From the NCBI RefSeq assembly GCF_016921115.1, contig NZ_JAFFZS010000025.1, forward strand, positions 1 to 64,000: 64,000 bases of DNA. The letters run 5' to 3'. This document shows, in pieces, positions 44,829 through 53,932 of the stretch (the first letter of the stretch is position 1; each line of letters starts with the position of its first letter). The notes beneath the pieces are model-generated. The model worked only from the letters and a program-made list of their open reading frames with translations. It was not told where the DNA came from and ran no database searches. A program made the position numbers and the translations under genes. This stretch comes from Streptomyces actuosus. Lineage in GTDB: Bacteria > Actinomycetota > Actinomycetes > Streptomycetales > Streptomycetaceae.

Positions 44829-45161
44829 CCGTCCCCGGCGGCGGCGCCGCAGGTCCCGGCACCGGGCACCCGCATGTCTCCCGGCGCCTGCCCGCGTGGT
44901 GCCGTCCCCGGCGGACCGATCGGCGTGCCGTGCCGTGGGCGCACGCGGCTCCACCGCCCGGCGCCCGCCACGTGCCGGTCCGGCCGACCCCGGTGCCGAG
45001 ACTCCGCCTTCGCCGGCTGGCCCCCTGCCCCGGCTCCGGCCCCGGCTCCCGCGCCGCGGCCAGGCGTGACGAGGCGCTCGGCCTCCCCCCGCCTCCGCGC
45101 CCGCCGCCCGCGGCGGGTGGGCTTTGCCCGTCCTGAGCCCTTCGGCGCCGGTCCGGCCGCG
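44829..45161. other. 333-bp intergenic region
   Basis: Very GC-rich low-complexity spacer (for example CGGCTCCGGCCCCGGCTCCC near 45036). Frames here encode Arg/Pro-rich peptides and look like shadow sequence. No gene or clear terminator is seen. Confidence 0.5.
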
Positions 45162-45818
45162 TCAGGACTCGTCGGCCGACAGCGCGGAGACCAGCGAGGC
45201 CGTCTGCTCATCCCGTGCGGCGGTCACGCCGAGCACCGCGACGAACTGCTCCACGAGCCAGTCGCGCAGCTCGTCGGCCGGCGGTTGCTTCTCCTCGTCG
45301 AGCCAGATGAGCGAGGCCGCCTCCACAGCCGTGATCCACATCCGGACGGTCATCCGCAGCCGGGGGCCCGGCTCCGTGACCCCCAGGTGGCGCAGGATGT
45401 GCTCCGCGGCGGCCCGGCGCACCCCGTCGACGATCGCGCCGGTCCGGGAGGTCTCCACCACGCTGCCGCCCTGGAGCAGGGCGCTGAACCCGGCGTCGTG
45501 CTGGTCCACGAAGGCCAGGTAGCGGTCGAGGGCACGGGCCAGGCGGGGCAGCAGCGGACCGGTGCGCGGCTCGTCGAAGCACAGCTCCAGCTCCGCGGCG
45601 GCCGACCTGAGCGCCGCCTCGTACAACTGCTGCTTGCCTCCGGGGAAGTACCGGTACACCAGGGGGCGCGACACTCCCGCCGCCTCCGCCACGTCGTCCA
45701 GCGACACCTCCTCCGGGGCCCGGTGCGCGAACAGCGACAGAGCGGCGTCGAGCAGCTGGCTGCGCCGCTCCTCGACGCTGAGGCGGCGGTAGGCGGGGGT
45801 GGGGGCGGAGGGGGTCAT
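45162..45818 (-). CDS. TetR-family transcriptional regulator
   Basis: A 218-residue regulator: N-terminal TetR HTH (RRSQLLDAALSLFAHR, SLDDVAEAAGVSRPLVYRYF) and an all-helical ligand domain (FSALLQGGSVVETSR, WITAVEAASLIWLDEE). No ribosome site is present: TACGCT ends 7 nt before ATG 45818, so the mRNA is probably leaderless. It lies downstream of the AurF-like gene in the same direction and is a candidate regulator of the diiron pair, though a 470-bp gap separates them. Confidence 0.9.
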   Translation of the reverse strand: MTPSAPTPAYRRLSVEERRSQLLDAALSLFAHRAPEEVSLDDVAEAAGVSRPLVYRYFPGGKQQLYEAALRSAAAELELCFDEPRTGPLLPRLARALDRYLAFVDQHDAGFSALLQGGSVVETSRTGAIVDGVRRAAAEHILRHLGVTEPGPRLRMTVRMWITAVEAASLIWLDEEKQPPADELRDWLVEQFVAVLGVTAARDEQTASLVSALSADES

Positions 45819-46288
45819 GACCGGCAGCGTAACCGGTGCCTCTCGCCGGTTTCCCGGTGCCACGTCAGGCGGTGTCCGCCCCGCCGTGGCGGTCGGCACA
45901 CCCCGGCGCGGTACGCGCGCAGAGCCCGGGTGAGCCCGGTACGGGGACGCCCGGTACGAGGGCGCCCGGCCGAAGCGCCGGGCGGACGCACCGGACCCGC
46001 CGCGTGCCGCTCCGGACAGCCCGGACCCCGCCGCAGGGCCGCGCCGCCCGCACGGCCGCCCCGCCCCGCCCCGCACGGTCGGGCGGATCCCGCCTCACGG
46101 TCGGGCGGCCCCCCGCCGCGCCGACCCCGCCCCGCGCCGGACGGACGGCCCCGACGCGGCTCCGGGCGGGTCGGGCCGAGTCCACTGCAGGACGGTGGTG
46201 CACCGAAGGGGCGCGGGTGCCTGCGCGACCGGCCACGACGGCGCCGCGGCCGACGGGACGGCACACCGCGGCACGTGCAGCGGAGCGC
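45819..46288. other. 470-bp GC-rich intergenic region
   Basis: Spacer between the TetR start and the AurF-like 3' end, both genes leftward. It holds repeated short CGGTACGGGGACGCC-type motifs near 45930. No gene with coding character is seen. Confidence 0.5.
45826..45831 (-). promoter_or_regulatory. -10 box TACGCT of the TetR gene
   Basis: On the minus strand TACGCT is followed by 7 nt and then ATG 45818, fitting leaderless transcription. Confidence 0.5.
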
Positions 46289-47227
46289 TCAGGCCAGCAG
46301 CCCCGACGCCCGCCACAGACGGCGCCCCACCCCCCGCAGCACCCCGATGTCGTCCAGGAAGTCCGTCAGTCGCTTCGCGCCGCTCTGCATGACCTCGCGC
46401 CGGTGCCCGCTGGCCTTCACCTGCGCCATCGCCTCCCGCTGGTCCAGACCCACGTTCGGGTAGACCTCGGGGTTGACGAAGGCGACCGAGAAGACGCGGG
46501 CGAACTCGCCGGACGTGACCCGGGTGAACTCCTGCGACCACTTCGGTGCGGTCACCATCTGGCGGCGCAGCTCCTCGCGGGCGTAGCGCACGTGCCGGGC
46601 CTCCTCCACGACGTGGATCCGTGTCACGCCGCGGATCAGCGGCTGCACCCGCTCGTCGGGGAACGTCAGGCGCTGCATCCAGTCCAGGACCTCCTCGCCG
46701 AGCAGCGTGGCGGTGAAGGAGCCCGGGGTGGTGGAGATGGTCTTGAACAGGCGTCCGAGGTTCCGGTGCGCCCGGCTGACCGGGTACCAGGGCGTGCCGC
46801 CCCGGGAGATCACCCGCGCGAACATCTTCGAGTGACGGCACTCGTCCTCGATCTCGGTCAGCGCGTAGCGCACGTGGGCGCTCGTGGCCGCCTTGTCGTA
46901 GATGTGCCGGACGAGCAGCTGCATGAGGATGAGCTCGAACCAGATGCCGAGGGAGGCGAGGGCCGCGGCCTCGTGCTGGGAGAGCAGGATCCGCTGTTCC
47001 TCGCTCATCCGTTTCCACATCGGAGTGTCGTAGAGCGACACCAGCTCCGGGGGCCAGAACCACTTGCCCTCCTCGAAGGGCGCGTCCCAGTCCAGCTCCT
47101 CGTCCGGGTCGAAGGAGTGCTTGGCGGAAGAGGCGAGCAGCCGCTCGGCCACCTGCTCCCGGTCCTTGAGCAGGCCGAGAGCGTCGCGCAGCCCGTCCAG
47201 CGCGTCGGCTTCCGTCAGGGTCGTCAT
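46289..47227 (-). CDS. AurF-like non-heme diiron oxygenase
   Basis: A 312-residue helical-bundle protein related to p-aminobenzoate N-oxygenase AurF. Candidate iron ligands are Glu in SQHEAAALASLG, Glu/His in TEIEDECRHSKMF, Glu in GEEVLDW and the EEARHVRYA motif. Iron-coordinating spacing fits an O2-activating diiron site. The substrate is unknown, and no arylamine pathway is next to it. It is divergent from a second diiron-type gene at 47392 across 164 bp, and the two probably share regulation. Confidence 0.88.
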   Translation of the reverse strand: MTTLTEADALDGLRDALGLLKDREQVAERLLASSAKHSFDPDEELDWDAPFEEGKWFWPPELVSLYDTPMWKRMSEEQRILLSQHEAAALASLGIWFELILMQLLVRHIYDKAATSAHVRYALTEIEDECRHSKMFARVISRGGTPWYPVSRAHRNLGRLFKTISTTPGSFTATLLGEEVLDWMQRLTFPDERVQPLIRGVTRIHVVEEARHVRYAREELRRQMVTAPKWSQEFTRVTSGEFARVFSVAFVNPEVYPNVGLDQREAMAQVKASGHRREVMQSGAKRLTDFLDDIGVLRGVGRRLWRASGLLA

Positions 47228-47391
47228 GGCTGATCCACCTCGTCGTACGGGGGCGTGGCGGGACTCGGCCCGCGGGGCATGGTGGTGTCACCCACCGGTC
47301 ACGCTCTTATGAGACTGCCTGTCAGCAAGGCCGTCAATCCCTTGCGCGAGACTTGTTGACCCGATGTCTACCTCGTGTGAACCTGCGACAC

Positions 47392-48501
47392 ATGCCGACC
47401 TACGACCTGTACGCCAACGATCCCGGTGATCCCCACTGGCAGGTACCCGCCTCCGGTGCCGCCCGCTTCGGCTGGGAGTACGACGACGGCCGAGAGCGCC
47501 TCCTCGCCCTGTACCAGAAGGGCAAGGACAAGCAGTGGGACGGTGCCCGCCGCATCGACTGGGACCTGGAGGTCGACCCGTACGACCCGCTCGGCACCCC
47601 CGACGAGGCGATGTCCCTGTACGGGACCAGGTACTGGGCGAAGCTCAGCGACAAGGACCGCGGGAACCTGCGCCGGCACTACGCGTCCTGGCAGTTCAGT
47701 CAGTTCCTGCACGGCGAGCAGGGCGCGATGATCTGCGCGGCGAGGATCGTGGAGTCCGTGCCCGACATGGACGCCAAGTTCTACTCGGCCACCCAGACCA
47801 TGGACGAGGCCCGGCACGCCGAGATCTACGGCCGCTTCCTGCACGAGAAGATCGGCCTGCTCTACCCGATCAACGACAACCTCCAGGCGCTGCTGGGCGA
47901 CACCCTGCGCGACAGCCGCTGGGACATGCCCTACCTCGGGATGCAGGTGCTGATCGAGGGCCTCGCCCTGGCCGCCTTCGGCATGATCCGCGACACCACG
48001 GACAAGCCGCTGCCCCAGCAGATCCTCGCGTACGTCATGCAGGACGAGGCGCGGCACGTGGCCTTCGGCCGGATGGCCCTGCGCGACTACTACAAGCAGC
48101 TCACCGACGCCGAACTGCGCGAGCGCGAGGAGTTCGTCATCGAGGGCTGCTACCTCATGCGCGACCGCCTGCGCGGCACGGAGGTGCTGGAGAACTTCGG
48201 CGTCCCGAAGGCGGAGGCCGAGGCCTTCAGTGAGCAGTCCGAGTTCCTGGCTCTCTTCCGCAAGCTGCTCTTCTCCCGCATCGTGCCCTGCGTCAAGGAC
48301 ATCGGCCTGTGGGGCAAGCGGCTCCAGCAGGCCTATGTCGACATGGGCGTGTTCGAGATGGGCGACTCCAACCTGGACCTGCTGATGGCCCAGGACGAGG
48401 AGATCGCCGAGAAGCTGGACGCCGAGCGCTTCGCGGCGGAGGAGCGGGATCGGGTGGCGGAGGTGCGGGAGGCGATCGAAGCGGGCACAGCGGAGTCCTG
48501 A
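47392..48501 (+). CDS. ferritin-like (R2-type) diiron protein
   Basis: A 369-residue helical protein with two E/ExxH halves: Glu in LHGEQGA and MDEARHAEI; Glu in LIEGLAL and QDEARHVAF. This is the ribonucleotide-reductase-R2/ferritin-like diiron pattern. The N-terminal 60 residues (YDLYANDPGDPHWQVPASG) are a distinct lead. No Shine-Dalgarno is seen upstream of ATG 47392. An oxidase or monooxygenase is likely; an electron donor is not encoded nearby. Confidence 0.88.
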   Translation: MPTYDLYANDPGDPHWQVPASGAARFGWEYDDGRERLLALYQKGKDKQWDGARRIDWDLEVDPYDPLGTPDEAMSLYGTRYWAKLSDKDRGNLRRHYASWQFSQFLHGEQGAMICAARIVESVPDMDAKFYSATQTMDEARHAEIYGRFLHEKIGLLYPINDNLQALLGDTLRDSRWDMPYLGMQVLIEGLALAAFGMIRDTTDKPLPQQILAYVMQDEARHVAFGRMALRDYYKQLTDAELREREEFVIEGCYLMRDRLRGTEVLENFGVPKAEAEAFSEQSEFLALFRKLLFSRIVPCVKDIGLWGKRLQQAYVDMGVFEMGDSNLDLLMAQDEEIAEKLDAERFAAEERDRVAEVREAIEAGTAES

Positions 48502-48519
48502 CGCCGCACACCCGTGCAG

Positions 48520-48525
48520 TACCGT
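48520..48525 (+). promoter_or_regulatory. -10 box TACCGT of a leaderless gene
   Basis: TACCGT ends 6 nt before GTG 48532, 19 bp after the ferritin-like gene's stop. It would give the next gene its own promoter. Confidence 0.5.
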
Positions 48526-48531
48526 TTCGGC

Positions 48532-49401
48532 GTGTCCATGCCTCCTCCGCCCCAGAGCCCGAACGGCCCCGCGAACCCCTACGGGGCGCCGCCGGGCCCC
48601 TACGGCCCCTCGCCCGCGCCGCACCACGGAACGGCCCACCCGCAGCAGCCGTACGGCCCCCAGCCGGTACCGCCACCGGGCCCCTACGGCCCGCAGCCCG
48701 CGCCGCATCACGGCGCGCCGTACCCGCAGCCGCCGTACGGCTGGGGCCCGCCGCCGAGGAAGCGGCGGGTCGGGCTGGTCCTGGGGATCGTGGGCGGCGT
48801 GGTGGGCGCGGTCGTGGCGGTCGTGGTGGCGCTCGCCATGCTCGGCGCGGCGGCCGAGCGGGGCTTCCCGGAGGCCGAGTACGAACTGTCGGTGCCCGGG
48901 ACGCTGCTGGACGGCCGCTACGAGCTCGCCGAGGACCTCACCGGCACACAGGGCCAGAAGATCGTGGACGAGGCGGACGGCGCCTGGGACGCCAGGACCG
49001 ACGGCGCCGCGGTCGGCCGCTACAGCCTGGGCGGGGACGACGCGAAGGGCACCCTGGTGGTGTCGGGCATGTACGGCCGGTTCAAGAACACCGACGCCGC
49101 CCGCCGCAACATGATGAAGGGCGCGGCCCGCTCCGAGGGTTCCACGGTGGCCGTGCCGCCCGAGGACTTCCGGCCGGCCGGCGCGGACGGTCTCACCGTG
49201 AGCTGCGAGGTCATCACCCAGACGCACGAGGGCACGCGGACGGCCATCCCGGTCTGCGGCTGGGCCGACGACAACACCGGTGCCACCGTCGCCGTGGTGT
49301 CCGTGGACACCGTGCACCGGGACCCGGCCGGCATCGACCTGGCGCAGGCCGCGGACGACACCGCGCGGATCCGCGGCGAGATGCGCAGGGCGGTCGGCTG
49401 A
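48532..49401 (+). CDS. Pro-rich single-pass membrane protein
   Basis: A 289-residue protein of unknown function. The N-terminal 75 residues are Pro/Gly/Tyr-rich (YGAPPGPYGPSPAPHHG), followed by one membrane helix (VGLVLGIVGGVVGAVVAVVV) and a roughly 180-residue extracellular domain with a probable disulphide (VSCEVITQ / VCGWADDN). GTG 48532 is chosen for the leaderless spacing; GTG 48514 would add six residues. Confidence 0.82.
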   Translation: MSMPPPPQSPNGPANPYGAPPGPYGPSPAPHHGTAHPQQPYGPQPVPPPGPYGPQPAPHHGAPYPQPPYGWGPPPRKRRVGLVLGIVGGVVGAVVAVVVALAMLGAAAERGFPEAEYELSVPGTLLDGRYELAEDLTGTQGQKIVDEADGAWDARTDGAAVGRYSLGGDDAKGTLVVSGMYGRFKNTDAARRNMMKGAARSEGSTVAVPPEDFRPAGADGLTVSCEVITQTHEGTRTAIPVCGWADDNTGATVAVVSVDTVHRDPAGIDLAQAADDTARIRGEMRRAVG

Positions 49402-49500
49402 CGCCCGCCACCCCGTCGGCCGATCCGCGCGCCGCCCGCCGCAGCCTCGACGGCCTCGCGCCCGCCGGGCGGGCGACGGGAGCGGGCGCTGGGGAGAGGC

Positions 49501-50109
49501 TCAGACCGTGCAGCCCAGGCCCTCCGGAAGGTCGCCGGGGACGGGCTCGGCGCCCTGCGGCGGGAAGGACGTGCGCAGCGTGAACGCGTACGGGGCCGGC
49601 CCGTTGGCGCGCAGGTGGAGGACGCGGGACTCGGCCTCCTCGACCGTCGGGCGGTGGCCGGCCGGCACCCACCACAGGGCGGTCATCGCCTCCTCCACCC
49701 GCTCGAACCACTCACGGCGGCGGGAGAGCATCTCCCGGTGGCGGCCCTGGTACATGTAGGCCGTCAGGGAACCGGGGTCCCGCCACACCGACATGTTGAC
49801 GATCAGCCAGGCGTCGCCGAACACCGGGACGTCGGTCGCGTCGCCGCCGTCCGACTCGAGTCGCCAGACGAACCCTTCGGACGCCTCGGCGTCGGCGTTC
49901 ACCGGGTCGAGGTTGTCCACGAAGTCCTTCAGCTCCGGGGAGTCCAGCGGGAACCGGAGGCGGGCGATGTTGACCTGGGCGAGTTCGAAGTCTGCGGCGG
50001 GCCCCGGGGACCCGGTGGTCCCGGGGGAGGCGGAAGCGGCGGATCCGGCACCGGTTTCGGCGGGAGCTGAGGTCCCGTGCGGGTCGGAGGACGTGGCGGC
50101 TTCGGTCAT
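49501..50109 (-). CDS. DUF3291 family protein
   Basis: A 202-residue protein. After a 40-residue Ala/Gly/Ser-rich lead, the DUF3291 core runs from FELAQVNIARLRFPLD through GFVWRLESDGGDA, LIVNMSVWRDPGSL, FERVEEAMTALWWVPAGH to the C-terminus. Related to dimeric alpha/beta-barrel monooxygenase-like folds; no activity known. It stands next to the penicillin-binding-protein gene but is probably separate. Confidence 0.85.
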   Translation of the reverse strand: MTEAATSSDPHGTSAPAETGAGSAASASPGTTGSPGPAADFELAQVNIARLRFPLDSPELKDFVDNLDPVNADAEASEGFVWRLESDGGDATDVPVFGDAWLIVNMSVWRDPGSLTAYMYQGRHREMLSRRREWFERVEEAMTALWWVPAGHRPTVEEAESRVLHLRANGPAPYAFTLRTSFPPQGAEPVPGDLPEGLGCTV

Positions 50110-50154
50110 GGCCGAACGGTAGGTCGGCCGCCCGTGCCGACGGCACCCCCCGTC

Positions 50155-51612
50155 TCAGGATCCGAGCACCGCCCGCATCACCGCCCGCGCGATCGGCGCC
50201 GCGTCCCCGCCGCCGCTGATCTCCCCGCGGTCGGCCGCGGCGTCCTCCACCACCACCGCCACGGCGACCGACGGCTGGGCCTGCCGCGGTCCCTGCGCCC
50301 AGGAGATGAACCAGGCGTACGGCGTACCGGAGTTGCCGAGTCCGTGCTGGGCGGTGCCGGTCTTGCCGCCCACGATCGCGCCGGGAATCGCAGCGTTGGT
50401 GCCGGTGCCCTCGCGCACCACGTCGCTCATCAGCTCCCGCAGCCGCAGCGCCGTCCCGGGGCGCATCGCCTGCCGGACCGGGCGCAGGCCCGCCGCGGAC
50501 ACCGTGGTGCCGCCCGCCCGCACGGTCCGTTCCACCAGGTACGGCGCACGCACCTGCCCGCCGTCGGCCACCGCCGCCGCGACCATCGCCATCTGCAGCG
50601 GCGTGGCCCGGGTGTTGTACTGGCCGATCGAGGACAGCGCGAGCTGCGCCTTGTCCAGGGTGGTGTCGAAGGTGCTGCGGGTGACCGCGAACGGGACCCG
50701 CAGCCCGGGGTCGTTGAAGCCGAAGTTCCGCGCCGCGGCCACCATCGCCTCGGCGCCCACCCGGACGCCCAGCCGCGCGAACACGGTGTTGCACGACCAC
50801 TCGAAGGCATCGCGCAGCGGCGCGTCCTCGCAGCCGTCGCCCTCGTTGGTCAGACGTGTCCGCGTACCCGGCAGCGTGTACGGGTCGGGGGAGTCGGTCG
50901 GCGCGTCGACGTCCGTGACCACGCCGGCGTCCAGTGCGGCCGCCGCGGTCACCACCTTGAACGTGGAGCCCGGAGGATAGGTCTGCCGGACGGCCCGGTT
51001 GAGCATCGGCTTGTCGGGGTCGGCGTTGAGGCGGGCCCAGGCGCGTTCCACGTCCGCCCCGTTGCCGGAGAGCAGCGAGGGGTCGTACGACGGGGCCGAC
51101 ACCAGCGCCAGGATCCGCCCGGTCGCCGGCTCGATCGCCGCCACCGCGCCCTTGCGCCCGGCCAGTCCCTCGTACGCCGCCCGCTGCGCGGCCCGGTTCA
51201 GTGTGGTGACCACGTCGCCACCGGGCGCGCGCTGCCGGGTCAGGTCCTTCAGCAGGGCGAGCGGCGACAGCAGCGGGTCGGTGCCGGCGAGAACGGCGTC
51301 CTCGGTGTGCTCCAGCAGGGTCGTGCCGTACACCTGGGAGGCGAATCCGGTGACGGGGGCGTACAGCGGGCCGTCGGCGTAGGTGCGTTCGTAGCGCAGC
51401 TGCTCCCGGGTGTCCTTCGAGCCGGTGACCGGTCGGCCGGCGACCAGGATGTCCCCGCGGGGCTGGCCGTAGCGGGCGATGACGGGGCGGCGGTTGGCCG
51501 GGTTGTCGTCGTAGACGCGGGACTGGACGACCTGGACGCGGGCCGCGTTGACGAGCAGGGCCGCGAGCAGCAGGGTGCAGAAGACGGCGGCGTACCGGAT
51601 GTAGCGCGTCAC
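50155..51612 (-). CDS. class B penicillin-binding protein 2
   Basis: A 485-residue transpeptidase. One N-terminal membrane helix (IRYAAVFCTLLLAALLVNAA), a PBP dimerisation region, and a transpeptidase domain with SxxK (Ser216 in PPGSTFKVV), SxN (EWSCNTVF) and KTG (VGGKTGTAQ). GTG 51612 overlaps the FtsW-like stop (GTGA). This is a paralogue of the main PbpA of Streptomyces and works with the adjacent SEDS polymerase. Confidence 0.94.
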   Translation of the reverse strand: MTRYIRYAAVFCTLLLAALLVNAARVQVVQSRVYDDNPANRRPVIARYGQPRGDILVAGRPVTGSKDTREQLRYERTYADGPLYAPVTGFASQVYGTTLLEHTEDAVLAGTDPLLSPLALLKDLTRQRAPGGDVVTTLNRAAQRAAYEGLAGRKGAVAAIEPATGRILALVSAPSYDPSLLSGNGADVERAWARLNADPDKPMLNRAVRQTYPPGSTFKVVTAAAALDAGVVTDVDAPTDSPDPYTLPGTRTRLTNEGDGCEDAPLRDAFEWSCNTVFARLGVRVGAEAMVAAARNFGFNDPGLRVPFAVTRSTFDTTLDKAQLALSSIGQYNTRATPLQMAMVAAAVADGGQVRAPYLVERTVRAGGTTVSAAGLRPVRQAMRPGTALRLRELMSDVVREGTGTNAAIPGAIVGGKTGTAQHGLGNSGTPYAWFISWAQGPRQAQPSVAVAVVVEDAAADRGEISGGGDAAPIARAVMRAVLGS

Positions 51613-52976
51613 GGGGCCACCTGCCCGTCGTACTGGCGGCGGGCGCAGTGGCTGACCCGGATCAGCAGGGCGACGATGGCCCAGTTGGTGACCACGGAGG
51701 AACCCCCCTGGGCGAGGAACGGCAACGCCATGCCGGTCAGCGGGATCAGGCCCGTCACCCCGCCCGCGATGACGAACACCTGGAGCGCGAGGATCGAGGC
51801 GAGCCCGACGGCGAGCAGCCGGCCGAACGGCTCGCGCAGCGACAGCCCGGCCCGGTAGCCGCGCTCCACCAGCAGCGCGTAGAGGAGGAAGAGCGCCGAG
51901 AGCCCGGCCAGGCCCAGTTCCTCGCCCGCGGTGGCCAGGATGAAGTCCGACTTGGCGGCGAACCCGATGAGCACGGAGTGCCCGAGGCCGAGTCCGGTGC
52001 CCAGCATTCCGCCGGCCGCGAAGGCGAACAGCGACTGGGCCAGCTGGTTGGGCCCCTGCCCCGCCTCGATCGAGGCGAACGGATGCAGCCAGTCCTCCAC
52101 GCGCGCGTGGACATGCGGCTCCAGCCGGCCCACGGCGACCGCGCCGAGGGCGGCGAGCAGCAGGCCGACCGCGATCCACCCGGTCCGTCCCGTGGCCACG
52201 TACAGCAGCACCACGAACAGCCCGAAGAACAGCAGCGAGGTGCCCAGGTCCCGCTCCAGGACCAGCACCCCGACGCTCAGCAGCCACACCGTGAGGATCG
52301 GGCCGAGGACGCGGCCGGTGGGCAGTTGCATCCCCCAGACGCGGCGCCCCGCGTACGCCAGCGCGTTGCGGTTGGCGGCCAGGTACGCCGCGAAGAACAC
52401 CGCCAGCAGCACCTTGGCGAACTCGCCCGGCTGGATGGAGAAACCGGCGATCCTGATCCAGATGCGGGCGCCGTTGACGGCCGGGAACAGGATCGGCAGC
52501 GTGAGCAGGGCGAGGGCGGCGGCGACACAGACGTAGCTGTAGCGCTGGAGCACCCTGTGGTCCCGCAGCGCGGCGACGACCACCGTGAACAGGGCCACGC
52601 CGAGCGCGGACCACACCAGTTGGGTGGGCGCGGCCCGGTCGTGCGGAGTCTCCAGGTCCAGTCGGTAGATGAGGACCAGCCCCAGACCGTTGAGCAGCAC
52701 CCCGATCGGCAGCAGCAGCGGATCGGCGTAGGGCGCGCGCAGCCGCACCGCCAGGTGCGCGAGCAGCGCGAGCACGCCGAGCCCGGCGCCGTAGCCGACG
52801 GCGCCGGGCGGCAGGGAGCCGGTGCGGGCGAGTCCGACGGCGCAGTATCCGTACACCGACAGCAGGACGGCGAGGACGATGAGGGCGAGTTCGATGCCGC
52901 GGCGCCGGGGGCGGCGGACCGCGCGTGCGGGGGCGTCGGCCGCCGCGACGGCGGTACCTGTTCCGACCTTCGTCAT
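51609..52976 (-). CDS. FtsW/RodA-type SEDS glycan polymerase
   Basis: A 455-residue polytopic protein with about 12 membrane helices. Family marks include FSIQPGEFAKV, LVLERDLGTSLLFFGLF, the periplasmic loop HPFASIEAGQGPNQLAQS and LIPLTGMALPFLAQGGSS. Polymerises lipid II at the membrane. It pairs with the overlapping PBP2 gene to form a complete polymerase/transpeptidase unit, a second copy beside the canonical rod/division pairs. Confidence 0.94.
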   Translation of the reverse strand: MTKVGTGTAVAAADAPARAVRRPRRRGIELALIVLAVLLSVYGYCAVGLARTGSLPPGAVGYGAGLGVLALLAHLAVRLRAPYADPLLLPIGVLLNGLGLVLIYRLDLETPHDRAAPTQLVWSALGVALFTVVVAALRDHRVLQRYSYVCVAAALALLTLPILFPAVNGARIWIRIAGFSIQPGEFAKVLLAVFFAAYLAANRNALAYAGRRVWGMQLPTGRVLGPILTVWLLSVGVLVLERDLGTSLLFFGLFVVLLYVATGRTGWIAVGLLLAALGAVAVGRLEPHVHARVEDWLHPFASIEAGQGPNQLAQSLFAFAAGGMLGTGLGLGHSVLIGFAAKSDFILATAGEELGLAGLSALFLLYALLVERGYRAGLSLREPFGRLLAVGLASILALQVFVIAGGVTGLIPLTGMALPFLAQGGSSVVTNWAIVALLIRVSHCARRQYDGQVAP

Positions 52977-53064
52977 GTCCGGAACTTACCCAAATAGGGC
53001 GAGTTGCTCGCGGTGGGGGCCGCGCGCGCCGCACCTGCCGGGCCGGTCGATCGCTCCCCTGGCG

Positions 53065-53616
53065 TCAGCACCAGCGGGGCGCGGGGCCGAGGTTGTCGAT
53101 GTAGGCGGCAGAACCCCAGGCCCAGGTGCCGTCCGTGAGGAGGTACCACAGGGGGTTGCCGTGGATCTTCTGGCCCGGCGTCTTGCAGAAGATCGAGACG
53201 ATCTGGCCGCGGTGCGCCGTACGGATCACCTGGCTGCCCCGGTTGGGCGCGCTGCGCAGCAGCAGCGTGTCGGCGGTGACGACGCCCCGGTACAGGCGCT
53301 GTTCGTCGTGCCCGCCGTGGTGGTCGCCGCTCCACTCACCGCGCCCGTCCCCGCTGTCCTGCCGGGCGGCTCCGGAGCCGTTGCCTCCGGAGCCGTTGCC
53401 CCAGTTGTTGCCGTCCTGTCGGGCGGCTCCGGAGGTGTTGTCTCCGGAGCCGTTGCCCCAGTTGTTGCCGTCCTGTCGGGCGGCTCCGGAGGTGTTGTCT
53501 CCGGAGCCGTTGCCCCAGTCGCCGTCGGCGGCGGCGGGGGTGACGGCGGCGACGGTGGCGAGGGTGCCGGCGGCCCCGGCTATGGCGATACGGGTGAGGG
53601 CGGAGCGCAGGGACAT
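53065..53616 (-). CDS. secreted SH3-type protein with 19-residue repeats
   Basis: A 183-residue exported protein. The Sec signal peptide (IAIAGAAGTLATVAAVTPAAA) is followed by three repeats of the form GDNTSGAARQDGNNWGNGS, then a C-terminal SH3b-like domain (RGVVTADTLLLRSAPNRGSQ, LWYLLTDGTWAWGSAAYIDN) ending in a Cys pair (SIFCKTPG, PRWC). The SH3b domain suggests cell-wall binding. ATG 53616 has GGAGG at 8 nt. Confidence 0.85.
   Translation of the reverse strand: MSLRSALTRIAIAGAAGTLATVAAVTPAAADGDWGNGSGDNTSGAARQDGNNWGNGSGDNTSGAARQDGNNWGNGSGGNGSGAARQDSGDGRGEWSGDHHGGHDEQRLYRGVVTADTLLLRSAPNRGSQVIRTAHRGQIVSIFCKTPGQKIHGNPLWYLLTDGTWAWGSAAYIDNLGPAPRWC
53351..53519 (-). repeat. 57-bp coding tandem repeat x3
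   Basis: Period 57 bp (19 codons); the word CCAGTTGTTG recurs at 53401 and 53458, and CCAGTCG at 53515. The outer copy has diverged. It keeps frame, so expansion lengthens the linker only. Confidence 0.85.
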
Positions 53617-53932
53617 GGCGCATACCTCCATAAGGGAGCGAGGGAGTCGAATCCTGACTAACCGCCACATTAGGAGCGGCCACCCGCCCGCGCGCGCCAC
53701 GCTGGTCCATCGGAGCCGCAGCGTCCGCCGGGCGGAACCGGCCGGCCGCTCGCCCGGACGGAGGAGGGTTCCCCGCGGACCGCGTCACCGGGTCGGGGCG
53801 CACCGCCGGGCCGCGCGACCGCGCCCCGGCGAGGGGTCGGCGACCGGCTCCCGCGGCGTACGCCGGGGCCTTGCCGGGTCGGGGGCCGAACCCTCGAAGG
53901 CCCGGAGTCGTGGCGGGGCGAGGGCGTGCCGG
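53617..53932. other. 316-bp intergenic region
   Basis: Contains the promoter and leader of the SH3 protein (53617-53700, comparatively AT-rich) and a GC-rich stretch before the histidine kinase 3' end. No gene is seen. Confidence 0.5.

Noticed and set aside
44807..45211. Arg/Pro-rich minus-strand frame of 134 codons
   Set aside because: Composition and lack of a start site or homology mark it as GC-rich shadow sequence.
53640..53665. T-loop-like GGATTCGACTCC on the minus strand
   Set aside because: No acceptor, D or anticodon arm can be built around it, so it is not a tRNA.
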